Shown: positions 52,270 through 61,585, numbered from the stretch's first letter. The stretch is DNA of 64,000 nucleotides from Virgifigura sp964551315 (GCA_964551315.1 CAZKCM010000008.1:30185-94184), one strand, 5' to 3'. Program-made: numbers and translations. The notes: a model not told the origin generated them from the letters alone.

Positions 52270-53214
52270 TCAGAAGGCAACCCTGTCGCCACCCTTGAGC
52301 GCGAGGACGTCGCGCACTTCGTCAGGCCTCGCCGCCTCGTAGCCCAGCTCCTCGAGGATGCGGCGGATCTTGGCGACCTGCTGGGCATTGCTCTCGGCCA
52401 GTTGACCGCGCCCGATGGTGAGGCTGTCCTCGAGCCCGACGCGCACATTGCCGCCGAGGATCACGCCCATGGTGCCGAGCGGCATCTGATGGCGCCCGGC
52501 CGCCAGCACCGAGAAGCGGTAGCTTTGTCCCAGAAGGCGGTCGGCCGTCGCCTTCATGTGCATCAGCTGCTCGGGCGCGGCATCGATGCCGCCGAGGACG
52601 CCGAGCACGAACTGCAGGAAGACCGGTGGCTTGATCAGACCCTCGGCCATGTAGAAGGCAACCGTCTGGATGTGGCCCACGTCGTAGCACTCGAACTCGA
52701 ACCGCGTGCCGCAGCCCTGGCCGAGGCGCAGCAGGATGGACTCGATGTCGGCGAAGGTGTTCTTGAACACCGTGTCGCGCGAGGCTTCGAGGAAGCCAGG
52801 CTCCCAGTCGTATCGCCAGCCGTCGCGGCGGCGCCGAAGCGGGAAGATGCCGAAATTCATCGAGCCCATGTTGAGCGAGCACATCTCGGGCTGCGCCCGC
52901 AGCGGCGCGGCCAGGCGGTCCTCCAGCGTCATCTGCGCGCTGCCGCCGGTGGTGATGTTCAGCACGGCATCGCAGGCCTGCTTGATCCGCGGCAGGAAGG
53001 CCATGAAGGCGGCGGGATCGGCGGTCGGCCGCCCGTCCTCGGGGTCGCGGGCATGCAGATGCAGGATCGCCGCACCGGCCTCGGCGGCCGCCACCGCCTG
53101 CCGCGCGATCTCGTCTGCCGTCACCGGCAGGTGCGGACTCATCGACGGCGTGTGGATCGAGCCGGTAACCGCGCAGGTGATGATGACCTTCTGGCGCGCC
53201 ATGACGCCGCTCAT
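52270..53214 (-). CDS. BKACE-family enzyme (DUF849), 3-keto acid cleavage
   Basis: The 314-residue protein is a member of the beta-keto acid cleavage enzyme family, which joins a 3-oxo acid with acetyl-CoA to give acetoacetate and a new acyl-CoA. Visible landmarks are VIITCAVTGSIHTPSMSPHLPVT, AGAAILHLHARDPEDGRPT with the metal-binding histidines, VLNITTGGS, EMCSLNMGSMNFG and GGNVRVGLED. Founding members act on 3-keto-5-aminohexanoate (lysine fermentation) and others on dehydrocarnitine. The substrate here is unknown. It overlaps the aminotransferase gene by 4 bp. Confidence 0.9.
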   Translation of the reverse strand: MSGVMARQKVIITCAVTGSIHTPSMSPHLPVTADEIARQAVAAAEAGAAILHLHARDPEDGRPTADPAAFMAFLPRIKQACDAVLNITTGGSAQMTLEDRLAAPLRAQPEMCSLNMGSMNFGIFPLRRRRDGWRYDWEPGFLEASRDTVFKNTFADIESILLRLGQGCGTRFEFECYDVGHIQTVAFYMAEGLIKPPVFLQFVLGVLGGIDAAPEQLMHMKATADRLLGQSYRFSVLAAGRHQMPLGTMGVILGGNVRVGLEDSLTIGRGQLAESNAQQVAKIRRILEELGYEAARPDEVRDVLALKGGDRVAF

Positions 53215-54581
53215 GCGCCTACAAGTCCCGCTTCGGCGGCGTAGGCCGCGAGGCTGCTCTCCACCAGGGAAAGGATCTCCATGATCTGCTCCTCCTCGAC
53301 GATCATCGGCGGGCAGACCATGAAGTGGTCGCCCTCGAGCCCGCCCCGGGTGCGCCGCGAGTAGATGATGAGGCCGCGCTCATAGGCGAGGTCGACGAGG
53401 CGGCTATGCGCGTTCATGGCCGCGGGCAGCGGCCGCATGGTTTCGCGGTCGGCGACCAGCTCGAAGGCAAGCAGCAGCCCGAGGCCGCGCACGTCGCCGA
53501 TGTTCGGGAAGCGCGTCATCAACCCTTCGAGCCCGCGCTTCAGCAGAGCGCCCATGCGGGTCGCGTTGCCCATGAGATCGCGGCTCTCGATCTCCTGCAG
53601 CACGGCGAGGCCGGCGGCGCAGGCAAGCGGATTGCCGGCGTAGGTGTAGCCGTGGACGAAGCCGCCCTGCTCGAGCACCGGCTCGACCAGACGGCGGTCG
53701 GCGACCATGGCGCCGAGCGGTGCGTAACCGGCGGCGAAACCTTTGGAGAGCGCGACGATGTCGGGTCTCAGGTTCCAGTGCTCGGCGGCGAGGAAGCGGC
53801 CGGTGCGGCCAACCCCGCTCATGACCTCGTCGAGGATGAGGAGCACGCCGTATTCGTCGCAGATCTCGCGGATGCGTGCGTAATAGCTGTGAGGCGCAAC
53901 CAGGGCGCCGGTCGAGGCGCCGCCGACCGGCTCCATGATGAAGGCCAGGACCGTATCGGCGCCCTGGCGGCGGATTTCCTCGCGCAGCATTTCCGCATAA
54001 CGCCGACCGCGCGCCTCCCAATCGAGGTCGTCGCGGTCCAGGTAGCAGGTCGGCGCCGGGATCTTCGGCATCTCCTGCATCATCGGCGCGAAGGGAGAGG
54101 TCATCGGCGTGTAGCCAGTAAGCGCCAACGCGCCGAGCGTGGCGCCGTGGTAGGAGGGGAAGCGCGAGATGATCTTGTAACGGCTGGCCTGGCCGGTCGC
54201 GACGGCGTATTGGCGGGCGAGCTTGACGCAGGATTCCACCGCCTCCGACCCGCCGGAGACGAAGAAGACGCGATCGAGGCCGGGCGGCATGCGCGCCGCG
54301 ATGCGCCGTGCCAGGGTTTCCGCCGCCTCGTTCTCGAAGTGCAGACGGTAGGCGAAGGTCGCCTCCTCCATCTGCCGGCGCATGGCGGCGAGCACGCGCG
54401 GGTTGCCGTGGCCGATGTTGGCGACCATGGCACCGCTGGAACCGTCGATGTAGCGCTTGCCGGCGCGGTCCCAGAAATAGATGCCCTCCGCGCGCCCCAC
54501 GAGCGGACGGCGGCTGCGGGTCTGGTAGAAGAGGTTCGACGGCTCGCGCGTCTCGGCGGCGGTCGCGGTGATCGGACTCAT
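53211..54581 (-). CDS. Class III (omega) aminotransferase, PLP-dependent
   Basis: The 456-residue aminotransferase has YFWDRAGKRYIDGSSGAMVANIGHGNP, FVSGGSEAVESCVKLARQY, IISRFPSYHGATLGALALTG, MEPVGGAS, LILDEVMSGVGRTG and the PLP-lysine site ALSKGFAAGYAPLGAM. It belongs to the group III aminotransferases used on amines, beta-amino acids and omega-amino acids. With the BKACE enzyme it could convert a beta-amino acid into a beta-keto acid that BKACE then cleaves. The coupled position supports a shared substrate. It is followed (downstream) by a 4-bp overlap to the BKACE gene; the PotA-like gene ends 39 bp upstream of its start. Confidence 0.92.
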   Translation of the reverse strand: MSPITATAAETREPSNLFYQTRSRRPLVGRAEGIYFWDRAGKRYIDGSSGAMVANIGHGNPRVLAAMRRQMEEATFAYRLHFENEAAETLARRIAARMPPGLDRVFFVSGGSEAVESCVKLARQYAVATGQASRYKIISRFPSYHGATLGALALTGYTPMTSPFAPMMQEMPKIPAPTCYLDRDDLDWEARGRRYAEMLREEIRRQGADTVLAFIMEPVGGASTGALVAPHSYYARIREICDEYGVLLILDEVMSGVGRTGRFLAAEHWNLRPDIVALSKGFAAGYAPLGAMVADRRLVEPVLEQGGFVHGYTYAGNPLACAAGLAVLQEIESRDLMGNATRMGALLKRGLEGLMTRFPNIGDVRGLGLLLAFELVADRETMRPLPAAMNAHSRLVDLAYERGLIIYSRRTRGGLEGDHFMVCPPMIVEEEQIMEILSLVESSLAAYAAEAGLVGA

Positions 54582-54620
54582 CTGGTTCTGTTCTCGTCGG
54601 AGCGACTGTTGGGGGAACGG

Positions 54621-55709
54621 TTAATCGGGCCGCAGCAGAACGACATCGCGCGCCCGCAATTGGACGGAGACCTGTATGCCCTGGGCAAGCGGTCGCTGGT
54701 CGATCGGGTTGATGACCTGCAGGTTGTGGCCCCCGACGGTCACGAAGTAGCGGGCCGACTGGCCCTGATAATCGACCGCCTCGATGCGCCCGGCGAGGCT
54801 TATGGTGCCGGGCTCCTCGGCGGCCCGCTCAGCCAGACGCAGCCTCTCCGCCCGCACCACGAGGCGCAGCCTGTCGCCCTCGCGCGCCGCCAGACCGTTC
54901 GGCTCGGCCCGCACCTCGCCGAGGCTGTCGACGGCGATGCGCAAGTGCCCGTCGGCCTGCCCGACCACGCGCCCTTCCAGCAGGTTCGAATTGCCGAGAA
55001 AACGGGCGACGAAGAGGGAGGTCGGACGGGTGTAGACGTCTTCCGGCGTGCCTTGCTGCTCGATGCGGCCCTGGTTCATCACCACGATCTTGTCGGACAT
55101 CGCCAGGGCCTCCGATTGGTCGTGCGTGACGAAGAGGGTGGCGATGCCGAGCTGGTGCTGGATCCTTTTCAGCTCGACGCGCATCTCCTCGCGCAGGTTG
55201 GCGTCGAGCGCCGACAGCGGCTCGTCGAGCAGCAGCACGTCGGGCTCGATCACCACGGCGCGCGCCAGCGCGATGCGCTGCTGCTGCCCGCCGGACAGTT
55301 GGTTCGGATAGCGCTCGGCCATCTGCGGCAACTGCACCAGCGCCAGCGCACGCTTCACGCGCTCGGCGATCTCGGGCTTCGGCACCCTGCGGTACTTGAG
55401 CCCGAAGGCGACGTTGTCGAAAACCGTCTTGTGCGGAAAGAGGGCGTAGTTCTGGAACACGATGCCGAGGTTGCGCTTGTGGATCGGCACGTCATTGACC
55501 CGCGCGCCCTTGATCAGGATGTCGCCGGCGCTCGGCTGCGCGAGGCCCGCCACCATGCGCAGCGTCGTCGTCTTGCCGCAGCCGGACGGGCCGAGCAGGG
55601 TGACAAAGGCCCCGGACTCGACGCGGAGGTCCATCGGCTGCACGGCGGTGAAGGCGCCGTAACGCTTCGTCACCTGACGCAGCTCGACGATCGGCTGTCG
55701 CTCGCTCAT
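54621..55709 (-). CDS. ABC transporter ATPase, PotA-like
   Basis: The 362-residue ATPase drives the adjacent polyamine/opine-type importer. It has Walker A GPSGCGKTT, the signature LSGGQQQR, Walker B VLLLDEPLSALD and the H-loop VTHDQ. The extended C-terminal OB-like TOBE domain (from about 285) is typical for PotA-type ATPases. ATG 55709 and ATG 55727 are both possible; neither has a strong ribosome site. It is downstream of the binding-protein gene by 86 bp. Confidence 0.92.
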   Translation of the reverse strand: MSERQPIVELRQVTKRYGAFTAVQPMDLRVESGAFVTLLGPSGCGKTTTLRMVAGLAQPSAGDILIKGARVNDVPIHKRNLGIVFQNYALFPHKTVFDNVAFGLKYRRVPKPEIAERVKRALALVQLPQMAERYPNQLSGGQQQRIALARAVVIEPDVLLLDEPLSALDANLREEMRVELKRIQHQLGIATLFVTHDQSEALAMSDKIVVMNQGRIEQQGTPEDVYTRPTSLFVARFLGNSNLLEGRVVGQADGHLRIAVDSLGEVRAEPNGLAAREGDRLRLVVRAERLRLAERAAEEPGTISLAGRIEAVDYQGQSARYFVTVGGHNLQVINPIDQRPLAQGIQVSVQLRARDVVLLRPD

Positions 55710-55794
55710 CGTTGTGGTTTGCCGCATGTCGCGGAGGCGGTGCGGCGGGCCGGCGTCCGGGGCTTTGCCCGGCATCCGGCCCGCCGCACCGTCC

Positions 55795-56949
55795 TCAGTA
55801 GCCCCTCTGCACGCGGCCGAAGGCCTTCGACCACTCGGCCTCGTTGCCGTTCCAGTAGGCCGGATCGGCGAAGGTGAGGTTGGCGAGCTTGCCGGTCGGA
55901 TCGAAGGCCGGCAGCTGAGGGATCTTCTCCCCCAGATCGACCTTGGTGGGATCGAGCGAGGGCGGGTAGTTCTGCCCCTCGGCGACCGCAATGGCGACCT
56001 CCGGCTCCAGCATGAAGTTCAGGAGCTGCTCGCAGGCCTCCAGCGGACTGCCCTTCAGCACCATCAGGCACTCCTGCCAAGCGTAGCTGTTGGGCGGGTC
56101 GTAGTAGCCGATCGGATGGCCCTGCTGCTGCAGCGCCGCGATGCGCCCGGACCAGCCCTCCGTCACGTAGATCTCGCCCTCGGCCAGAAGGCTCATCAGC
56201 TCGGCACCGGACCCCCAGTACTTCAGGGCCAGGTCGCGATGCGCGCGGATGGCGTCCCACACGGCATCCATGTCCTGGATGTCGTTGGGATCCTGGTCGG
56301 TCGCCAGGGCGCCGTACCAGATCCTCGTGCGCCAGTCGGCCCAGCCGCCGATCTTCCCCTCATACTTGGGATCGAGGAGGATCCTGGCGCCCTTCTCCTG
56401 TATCTCCTCCTTGCTGATCTTCTCGGTGTTGTAGGCGAGGCCGGTGGTGCCGTAGTCGTACGGCGCGGCCGACAACTTGCCGCCGGTGACCTTGCGGAAC
56501 GGCTGCATGAGGGCCGGCATGACGTATTGCAGGTTCGGGATGTTGTCCTCGTTCAGCGCCACGTCATAGCCCAGGTTCACGTAGCGCGCGTAGTCGAACA
56601 CGCCGCTGGCGTGAAAGATGTTGTACTCGCCCTCCTGGCCGGCTTTCACGCGGTTCAGATATTCGTCGCCGCTCGCGAAGGTGCCGTCGATCACCTTGAT
56701 GCCGGTTGCCGCGGTGTAGGGATCGAAGGCGTATTTGCGAAAGGCTTCCGAAACGACGCCGCCCCAGCCGTCGAAGCGCACGCTCTCCGGCGTGGCGGCC
56801 AGCGCCTGTCGCTGCAGTCCCTTCAGCGGCCCGCCGGTCAGGCCGGCCGTCAGGCTGGCGGCGCCGATCAGCGCCAGGAAGCCGCGGCGGTCGATGTCGC
56901 CGTTGCGATAACGTTCGAGCAGTCGTCGATAGCGTGTGGTGTCATCCAT
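55795..56949 (-). CDS. ABC transporter periplasmic substrate-binding protein, PotD-like
   Basis: The 384-residue protein has a twin-arginine-like signal (DRRGFLALIGAASLTAGL, then cleavage near QALAA). The mature binding-protein fold contains VRFDGWGGVVSEAFRKYAFDPYTAATGIKV and YDYGTTGLAYNTEKI. Later segments are LMSLLAEGEIYVTEGWSGRIAALQQQG and YYDPPNSYAWQECLMVLKGSPLEACEQLLNF. The family takes up polyamines, opines or related cationic compounds. No lipobox is seen. It sits between potC- and potA-like genes. Confidence 0.9.
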   Translation of the reverse strand: MDDTTRYRRLLERYRNGDIDRRGFLALIGAASLTAGLTGGPLKGLQRQALAATPESVRFDGWGGVVSEAFRKYAFDPYTAATGIKVIDGTFASGDEYLNRVKAGQEGEYNIFHASGVFDYARYVNLGYDVALNEDNIPNLQYVMPALMQPFRKVTGGKLSAAPYDYGTTGLAYNTEKISKEEIQEKGARILLDPKYEGKIGGWADWRTRIWYGALATDQDPNDIQDMDAVWDAIRAHRDLALKYWGSGAELMSLLAEGEIYVTEGWSGRIAALQQQGHPIGYYDPPNSYAWQECLMVLKGSPLEACEQLLNFMLEPEVAIAVAEGQNYPPSLDPTKVDLGEKIPQLPAFDPTGKLANLTFADPAYWNGNEAEWSKAFGRVQRGY

Positions 56950-57002
56950 CTGCGATGCCTTTCCCTGGTTTCCGGTTCGTTGCCACTGATTGCTGGCGCT
57001 CC

Positions 57003-57869
57003 CTAGCGCAATCCCGCCGCCATGCGGCGCACGATGGCGGCGCCGGCCAGCGGCACCGCCACGGTTGCGACGACCATCACGGTGCCCAGCGCGTTGATCT
57101 CCGGGCTGATCGAATTGCGCAGCATGGCGAAGATCTGCGTCGGCACCGTCTCCACACCGCCCGGCTTCCAGAACAGCGTGCCGGTGATGTCGTCGAAGGA
57201 GATCGTGAAGGCGAAGATGATGCCGGCGAAAACGGCCGGCATGATGAGCGGCAGGGTCACCTCGCGGAAGGTCTGGAACGCGTTGGCGCCGAGGCTCATG
57301 GCCGCCTCCTCGTAGTCGCGGCGCACGGCGACGAGCCGCGCCTGCACGATGAGGACGACGAAGGGCAGCGTGAAGATGACATGGCCGAGCAGCAGAAGCA
57401 GGAAGCTCTTCGGCATCTCCAGCCAGCGCAGGAACAGCAGAAGAGCGACCGCCAGCACCACTTCCGGCACGAGGATCGGCGCCACCAGGGCGGTGGTGAT
57501 CAAGACCTTGCCAGGAAAGTCGTAGCGCACCAGCGCGAGACTCGCGAGCACGCCGATGGTGGTGGAGAGCAGTGCCGTCAACCCGCCCAGCAGAAGCGAG
57601 GTCCGGAAGGCGCGCACGATCGCGTCGTTGTGCCAGAGCGCGACGAACCAGCGGACGCTGAACCCCTCCATCGGAAAGCTGCCGAACTGGTTGGCGTTGA
57701 AGGCGAGCAGCACCACCACGGCGACCGGCAGGAACATGAAGAGGTAGACCAGCACGGTGAAGGCGCGGATCAGGCTCCAGCCGGAGACCAGGCGACCCGC
57801 CATGCGCCGCAGTCCGCCGACATCCAGCGGCGCGTTCTTCTCCACCGCGCTCTTCGCTACCACGCTCAT
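57003..57869 (-). CDS. ABC transporter permease, PotC-like
   Basis: The 288-residue inner-membrane permease has six membrane segments after a short polar N-terminus. The cytoplasmic coupling motif EEAAMSLGANAFQTFREVTLPLIMPAVFAG contains the conserved EAA loop that docks on the ATPase. It forms the pore with the PotB-like subunit. ATG 57869 overlaps the PotB-like stop by 4 bp (ATGA). The long upstream open frame is not part of the gene. Confidence 0.92.
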   Translation of the reverse strand: MSVVAKSAVEKNAPLDVGGLRRMAGRLVSGWSLIRAFTVLVYLFMFLPVAVVVLLAFNANQFGSFPMEGFSVRWFVALWHNDAIVRAFRTSLLLGGLTALLSTTIGVLASLALVRYDFPGKVLITTALVAPILVPEVVLAVALLLFLRWLEMPKSFLLLLLGHVIFTLPFVVLIVQARLVAVRRDYEEAAMSLGANAFQTFREVTLPLIMPAVFAGIIFAFTISFDDITGTLFWKPGGVETVPTQIFAMLRNSISPEINALGTVMVVATVAVPLAGAAIVRRMAAGLR

Positions 57870-58741
57870 CGGAAGCTCCTCGCCAGCTGGCCGATGCCGG
57901 CGTAGCGCGTGTAGAGCATGACCACCGCGCCGAGCACGATCAGCAGGGCAAGCGAGAGCGCCGAGCCAAGGGGCCAGTCGAGCTGGGTGATGACCGCTTC
58001 GAACACCAGATTGGCGAACATCGCGTCGCGCGGTCCGCCCAGCACCATCGGCGTCACGTAAGTGCCGGCACCGAGCACGAAGCAGAGCAGGCTGCCGGCG
58101 GCCAGCCCCGGCAGCGACAGCGGCAGCGTCACTTCCACGAAAGCCTGCCAGCCGGTCGCGCCGAGGGAGCGCGCGGCCTCGACCAGGTTGGCGTCGATGC
58201 CGTCCAGGCTGACATAGATGTTGAGGATCATGAACGGCAGCAGGAAGTGGACCAGCCCCAGGATCACCGTGCCTTCGTTGTAGAGGATCTGCAGAGGTTC
58301 CGAGATGACGCCGAGCCAAAGCAGGAACGCGTTAAGCGCACCGCTGACCCCGAGGATGTTGATCCACGACATCGTGCGGATGATGTAGCTGATCCAGAAG
58401 GGCAGCATGAGCAGCAGGATCAGGACCGTCTTGTGGCGCGTCGTCGAGCGCGCGATGAAGTAGGCCGGTACATAGCCCAGCAGGATGCACAAGAGGGTCG
58501 AGACCGCAGCGATGCGCAGGGTCTGCACCAGGATGTCTCGGTAGAAGGGGTCGGTCAGGACCTCGATCCAATTGTCGAGGTAGAACCCCGGCTGCTCGGA
58601 GCCGGTCGCCGTGCGCAACCAGAAGGAATAGACGGCGATGAAGCAGAGCGGCACCACCAACAGCAGGCCGACCGCGCCGAGGGCGGGTGATATCAGGATC
58701 CAAGGGCGCGCGCCCGGCGCCTCGGCGTCGCTGCTTCCCAT
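57866..58741 (-). CDS. ABC transporter permease, PotB-like
   Basis: The 291-residue permease has six membrane segments. The EAA coupling loop is VEAARSLGATGWQAFVEVTLPLSLPGLAAG, the match to PotB. It is the first gene of the operon, divergent from the LysR gene across 133 bp. The operator-like palindrome lies near the LysR end of that gap. Confidence 0.92.
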   Translation of the reverse strand: MGSSDAEAPGARPWILISPALGAVGLLLVVPLCFIAVYSFWLRTATGSEQPGFYLDNWIEVLTDPFYRDILVQTLRIAAVSTLLCILLGYVPAYFIARSTTRHKTVLILLLMLPFWISYIIRTMSWINILGVSGALNAFLLWLGVISEPLQILYNEGTVILGLVHFLLPFMILNIYVSLDGIDANLVEAARSLGATGWQAFVEVTLPLSLPGLAAGSLLCFVLGAGTYVTPMVLGGPRDAMFANLVFEAVITQLDWPLGSALSLALLIVLGAVVMLYTRYAGIGQLARSFR

Positions 58742-58847
58742 GCTTCTGCGTACTTCCCCGAACGGGCCGGCTTATGGGCTGCCGGCTCGATGCGGCAGTC
58801 TTCTCCCTCCCCCTTTATTGTGCAAATAGATAAGTACTATACCGACT

Positions 58848-58862
58848 ATAGATGTCATCTAT
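58848..58862. promoter_or_regulatory. Palindrome in LysR/transporter intergenic region
   Basis: ATAGATG-T-CATCTAT is a perfect 15-bp palindrome, with a related ATAGAT 20 bp to its left. It lies 13 bp before the LysR ATG and 106 bp from the transporter operon start. Its AT content and location fit a LysR-type binding site. Confidence 0.55.
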
Positions 58863-58874
58863 GAGTTTGGCTGA

Positions 58875-59843
58875 ATGGGAACCTCCCTTCCGAAGGACAG
58901 CGGGGAGCGCCTGGCGCGCGAGCTGGATTGGAACCTGCTGCGCACCTTCATGGTGGTGGTGCAGGAGGGCAGCGTAACCGGCGCGGCCAGGCGCCTCTAC
59001 CGGCGCCAGCCGACGGTGAGCCACGCCCTGAAGCGCCTGGAGGCCAGGCTCGGCAAGCGCCTCATCGAGCGCGGGCCGACCACCTTCCGCGTTACGCCGG
59101 CCGGTGAGGTGCTGTACCGCGAGTGCGTCGAGATCTACGGCAACATCGCCCGCGTGGCGGTGCTGACGCGCGACATCAAGGACGAGATCACCGGCCATGT
59201 GCGCATTGCCATGGCCAGCCACGTGGTCTCTCCGATCTTCGACGAAGTGCTGGCCGCCTTTCACGCCGCCAACCCCAAGGCCACCTACGAGATCGAGGTG
59301 GATACGTCAGCCGAGGTGACCAGGGCAGTTCTGGAGAAGTCGGCCAGCTTCGGGCTCTGCCTGGTGCACAAGCGTTCGCCGCGCCTCCGATACCAGACGA
59401 TCTACCGCGAGTACTTCGGCTTCTTCTGCGGTCCACGGCACCCGCTTTTCGGACGCGAGGGCCTCACCCTGGCAGACCTCAAGGGCCATGCCTCGGTCTC
59501 CTTCAAGACCGACCAACTCGCCGACGCGCTGAGGCCGGTCGCCCTGCTGCGTGCCCAGCACGACCTCGACGACCTGGTGGTCGGGCACTCCTCTCACCTG
59601 GAGGAGGTGCGCCGTATGATCATCGCCGGCCTCGGCATAGGACCGCTGCCGATCCACGTGGTTCAGCGCGACCTTCGCGATGGGGTGTTGTGGCGCCTGC
59701 CCCCCTACGACTCTCCGCCGGCCATCGACATCTACCTGGTGTGGAATCCGCACGCCCATCTGAATCGTGCCGAGGACGGACTGCTTGCGGCCCTGCGCGC
59801 GGCCATCGATGCCAAGCCGCTAAGCGCCCGCACTTACGGTTAG
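58875..59843 (+). CDS. LysR-family transcriptional regulator
   Basis: The 322-residue protein has the N-terminal winged HTH: LDWNLLRTFMVVVQEGSVTGAARRLYRRQPTVSHALKRLEARLGKRLIER. It is followed by a coinducer-binding domain with VRIAMASHVVSPIFDEVLAAFHAANPKATYEIEVD and GLGIGPLPIHVVQRDL. It is divergent from the transporter/aminotransferase/BKACE operon, so it is the likely substrate-responsive regulator. The inducer is unknown. Confidence 0.9.
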   Translation: MGTSLPKDSGERLARELDWNLLRTFMVVVQEGSVTGAARRLYRRQPTVSHALKRLEARLGKRLIERGPTTFRVTPAGEVLYRECVEIYGNIARVAVLTRDIKDEITGHVRIAMASHVVSPIFDEVLAAFHAANPKATYEIEVDTSAEVTRAVLEKSASFGLCLVHKRSPRLRYQTIYREYFGFFCGPRHPLFGREGLTLADLKGHASVSFKTDQLADALRPVALLRAQHDLDDLVVGHSSHLEEVRRMIIAGLGIGPLPIHVVQRDLRDGVLWRLPPYDSPPAIDIYLVWNPHAHLNRAEDGLLAALRAAIDAKPLSARTYG

Positions 59844-59904
59844 CCCCGGCTGGTTGGCCCCGGACATCGACTTCGACGGCGGGGCCGGCTTCAGGGGCCG
59901 GGGC
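59843..59904. terminator. Nested inverted repeat between convergent genes
   Basis: Outer arms GCCCCGGC/GCCGGGGC and inner arms GGCCCCG/CGGGGCC (59856-59862/59880-59886) enclose the gap between the LysR and dapF 3-prime ends. No T-tract follows, so termination is plausible but not shown. Confidence 0.35.
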
Positions 59905-60817
59905 GAGAATGACTCCAAGAGTGGACATCGGATCGGGAGCCCGCAGCGGGGTCGGGCATCCGTCCGGCGAAGGCCACCGCGACCTCGCCGTCCATGACGA
60001 CCGAGCCATCGTCGAGGAGTGTCACGCGCACCGTCCCGCCCGGCATGCGGACCTCCACCTCGTTAGCGGCAATCAGCTTGCGGGCGCGTGCGGCAGCGGC
60101 GGCCGCGCAGGCGCCGGACCCGCACGCCTCCGTCAGGAGGCCCGGGCGCTCCCAGACCTGCAGCCGGATTGTCCGATCGTCCAGGACCTGTGCCACCGCC
60201 ACGTTGGCCTGCTCGGGAAAGAGCGGGTCGTTCTGAATGGCCGGCGCGTGGGCCGGGATGTCCACCGCATCGAAGTTGTCGACGAAGAACACAACCTGCG
60301 GGTTGCCGACGTTCACGGCAACGGGGTCTCGCAGCGGGCCCGCCTCCAGCCCGAGGTGAAGGGTGTCGCGCGGCTCGCTCAAAGGAACGTCCCGCCAGCC
60401 TGTCCTGATCGGCCCCAGGTTGACGGCCACGGACATCGGGCCGGTCCGCACGCAGCGCAAGCGGCCGGCGAGGGTTTCCAGGACGACGTCCGGCCGCCCG
60501 GTCTCCTCCATCAGAAGCCAGGCCACGCAACGCGTCGCGTTGCCGCACATCCCGACCTCGCGGCCATCCACATTGAGAATGCGCAGGAAAACATCGCTAC
60601 CGGGGGTGCGGGGGCGCTCGAGGACCAGTAGTTGATCGCCGCCGATGCCGGCGTGCCGATCGCAGATCCAGACGATCTCCGACACGTCCGGACGAAAGGG
60701 CCGCTCGCGGCCGTCCACGATGACGAAGTCGTTGCGCAGCCCGTGCATCTTCACGAAGGCGCGGCCGCCCGCAAGAAACCGTTCGATCAGATCCGTCGTC
60801 CCATCATTCGCGCCCAT
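59891..60817 (-). CDS. dapF: Diaminopimelate epimerase
   Basis: DapF interconverts LL- and meso-diaminopimelate for lysine and peptidoglycan synthesis. The 308-residue protein has KMHGLRNDFVIVDGRE and RHAGIGGDQLLVLE. The two catalytic cysteines are C91 in MCGNATRC and C232 in EACGSGACA. Length is slightly above the usual 270-290, through the N-terminus (about 15 residues) and a variable C-terminus. It is convergent with the LysR gene. Confidence 0.9.
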   Translation of the reverse strand: MGANDGTTDLIERFLAGGRAFVKMHGLRNDFVIVDGRERPFRPDVSEIVWICDRHAGIGGDQLLVLERPRTPGSDVFLRILNVDGREVGMCGNATRCVAWLLMEETGRPDVVLETLAGRLRCVRTGPMSVAVNLGPIRTGWRDVPLSEPRDTLHLGLEAGPLRDPVAVNVGNPQVVFFVDNFDAVDIPAHAPAIQNDPLFPEQANVAVAQVLDDRTIRLQVWERPGLLTEACGSGACAAAAAARARKLIAANEVEVRMPGGTVRVTLLDDGSVVMDGEVAVAFAGRMPDPAAGSRSDVHSWSHSRPGP

Positions 60818-61080
60818 TGCGGATTCCTCGACACTGCGCCGGCATGACCACCGGCTCCGACCGCGACATTCTGACGGTCTCGCCGGCCGGAGACCAGCGC
60901 AACGGATGACAGGCCCGGTGAATCAATGCTTCAGTGCCATTGGGTGGCACAACCTCCGGCGGTACCGATCCTGGAGCGGAATTTGGCGTCTATCATCCGG
61001 CCGCCAATCTCACGAGATCCCTTGAGGGATTCGTAAGCCGCCGCCGCCCGTCTGTCATAACCTGAACGGGGACCGCACAG

Positions 61081-61410
61081 ATGACCGACTCATTCACCAG
61101 GCCCAGAGCCACCCCGCACCAGCATGTGGAGAATGGCCGCACCCGCGTGACCGAATGGCGCTTCGCGCCGGGGGCCGAAACCGGGCCGCATACCCATGAA
61201 TACGATTACGTGATCGTCCCGGTCACCCGCGCCCGCATGCGGCTGGAAATGTCCGACGGCACCGTAACCCACGCCGAACTCGAGCCCGGCCGCAGCTACT
61301 TTCGTCAGGCGGGGATCTCTCACAACGTCATCAACGAAGGCGACGGCGATCTGATCTTCGTCGAGGTCGAGTTCCTGGAACCGGCAACGGCGCAGGGCAC
61401 AGCTCAATGA
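61081..61410 (+). CDS. Cupin-domain protein
   Basis: The 109-residue single-domain cupin has the first metal motif GAETGPHTHEYDYVIVPV (HTHEYDY) and a second motif GRSYFRQAGISHNVINEG (RQAGISH). Its metal-binding residues look intact; substrate is unknown. Such small cupins are common accessory proteins. It has 263 bp of upstream sequence without a recognised gene. Confidence 0.82.
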   Translation: MTDSFTRPRATPHQHVENGRTRVTEWRFAPGAETGPHTHEYDYVIVPVTRARMRLEMSDGTVTHAELEPGRSYFRQAGISHNVINEGDGDLIFVEVEFLEPATAQGTAQ

Positions 61411-61585
61411 GACCGCATCGGTGACTCGGCGGGCCATGGTGTCGTCCGCCGCCGCGCCAGAACGCGGCTTCGACCATGGCAGGGAACTCCTGCGGAGTGC
61501 CGGCCCGGGAGCATCTCCGATCCGAAGATTGCGCCGTGCTCCGGCGCGGGCCCATGAGACTGGACAAGCCCGAGGGCCAAACCGG

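Noticed and set aside
53325..55877. An 850-codon plus-strand open frame across the aminotransferase and PotA-like genes
   Set aside because: It is a shadow: it spans several real genes on the other strand and lacks any motif.
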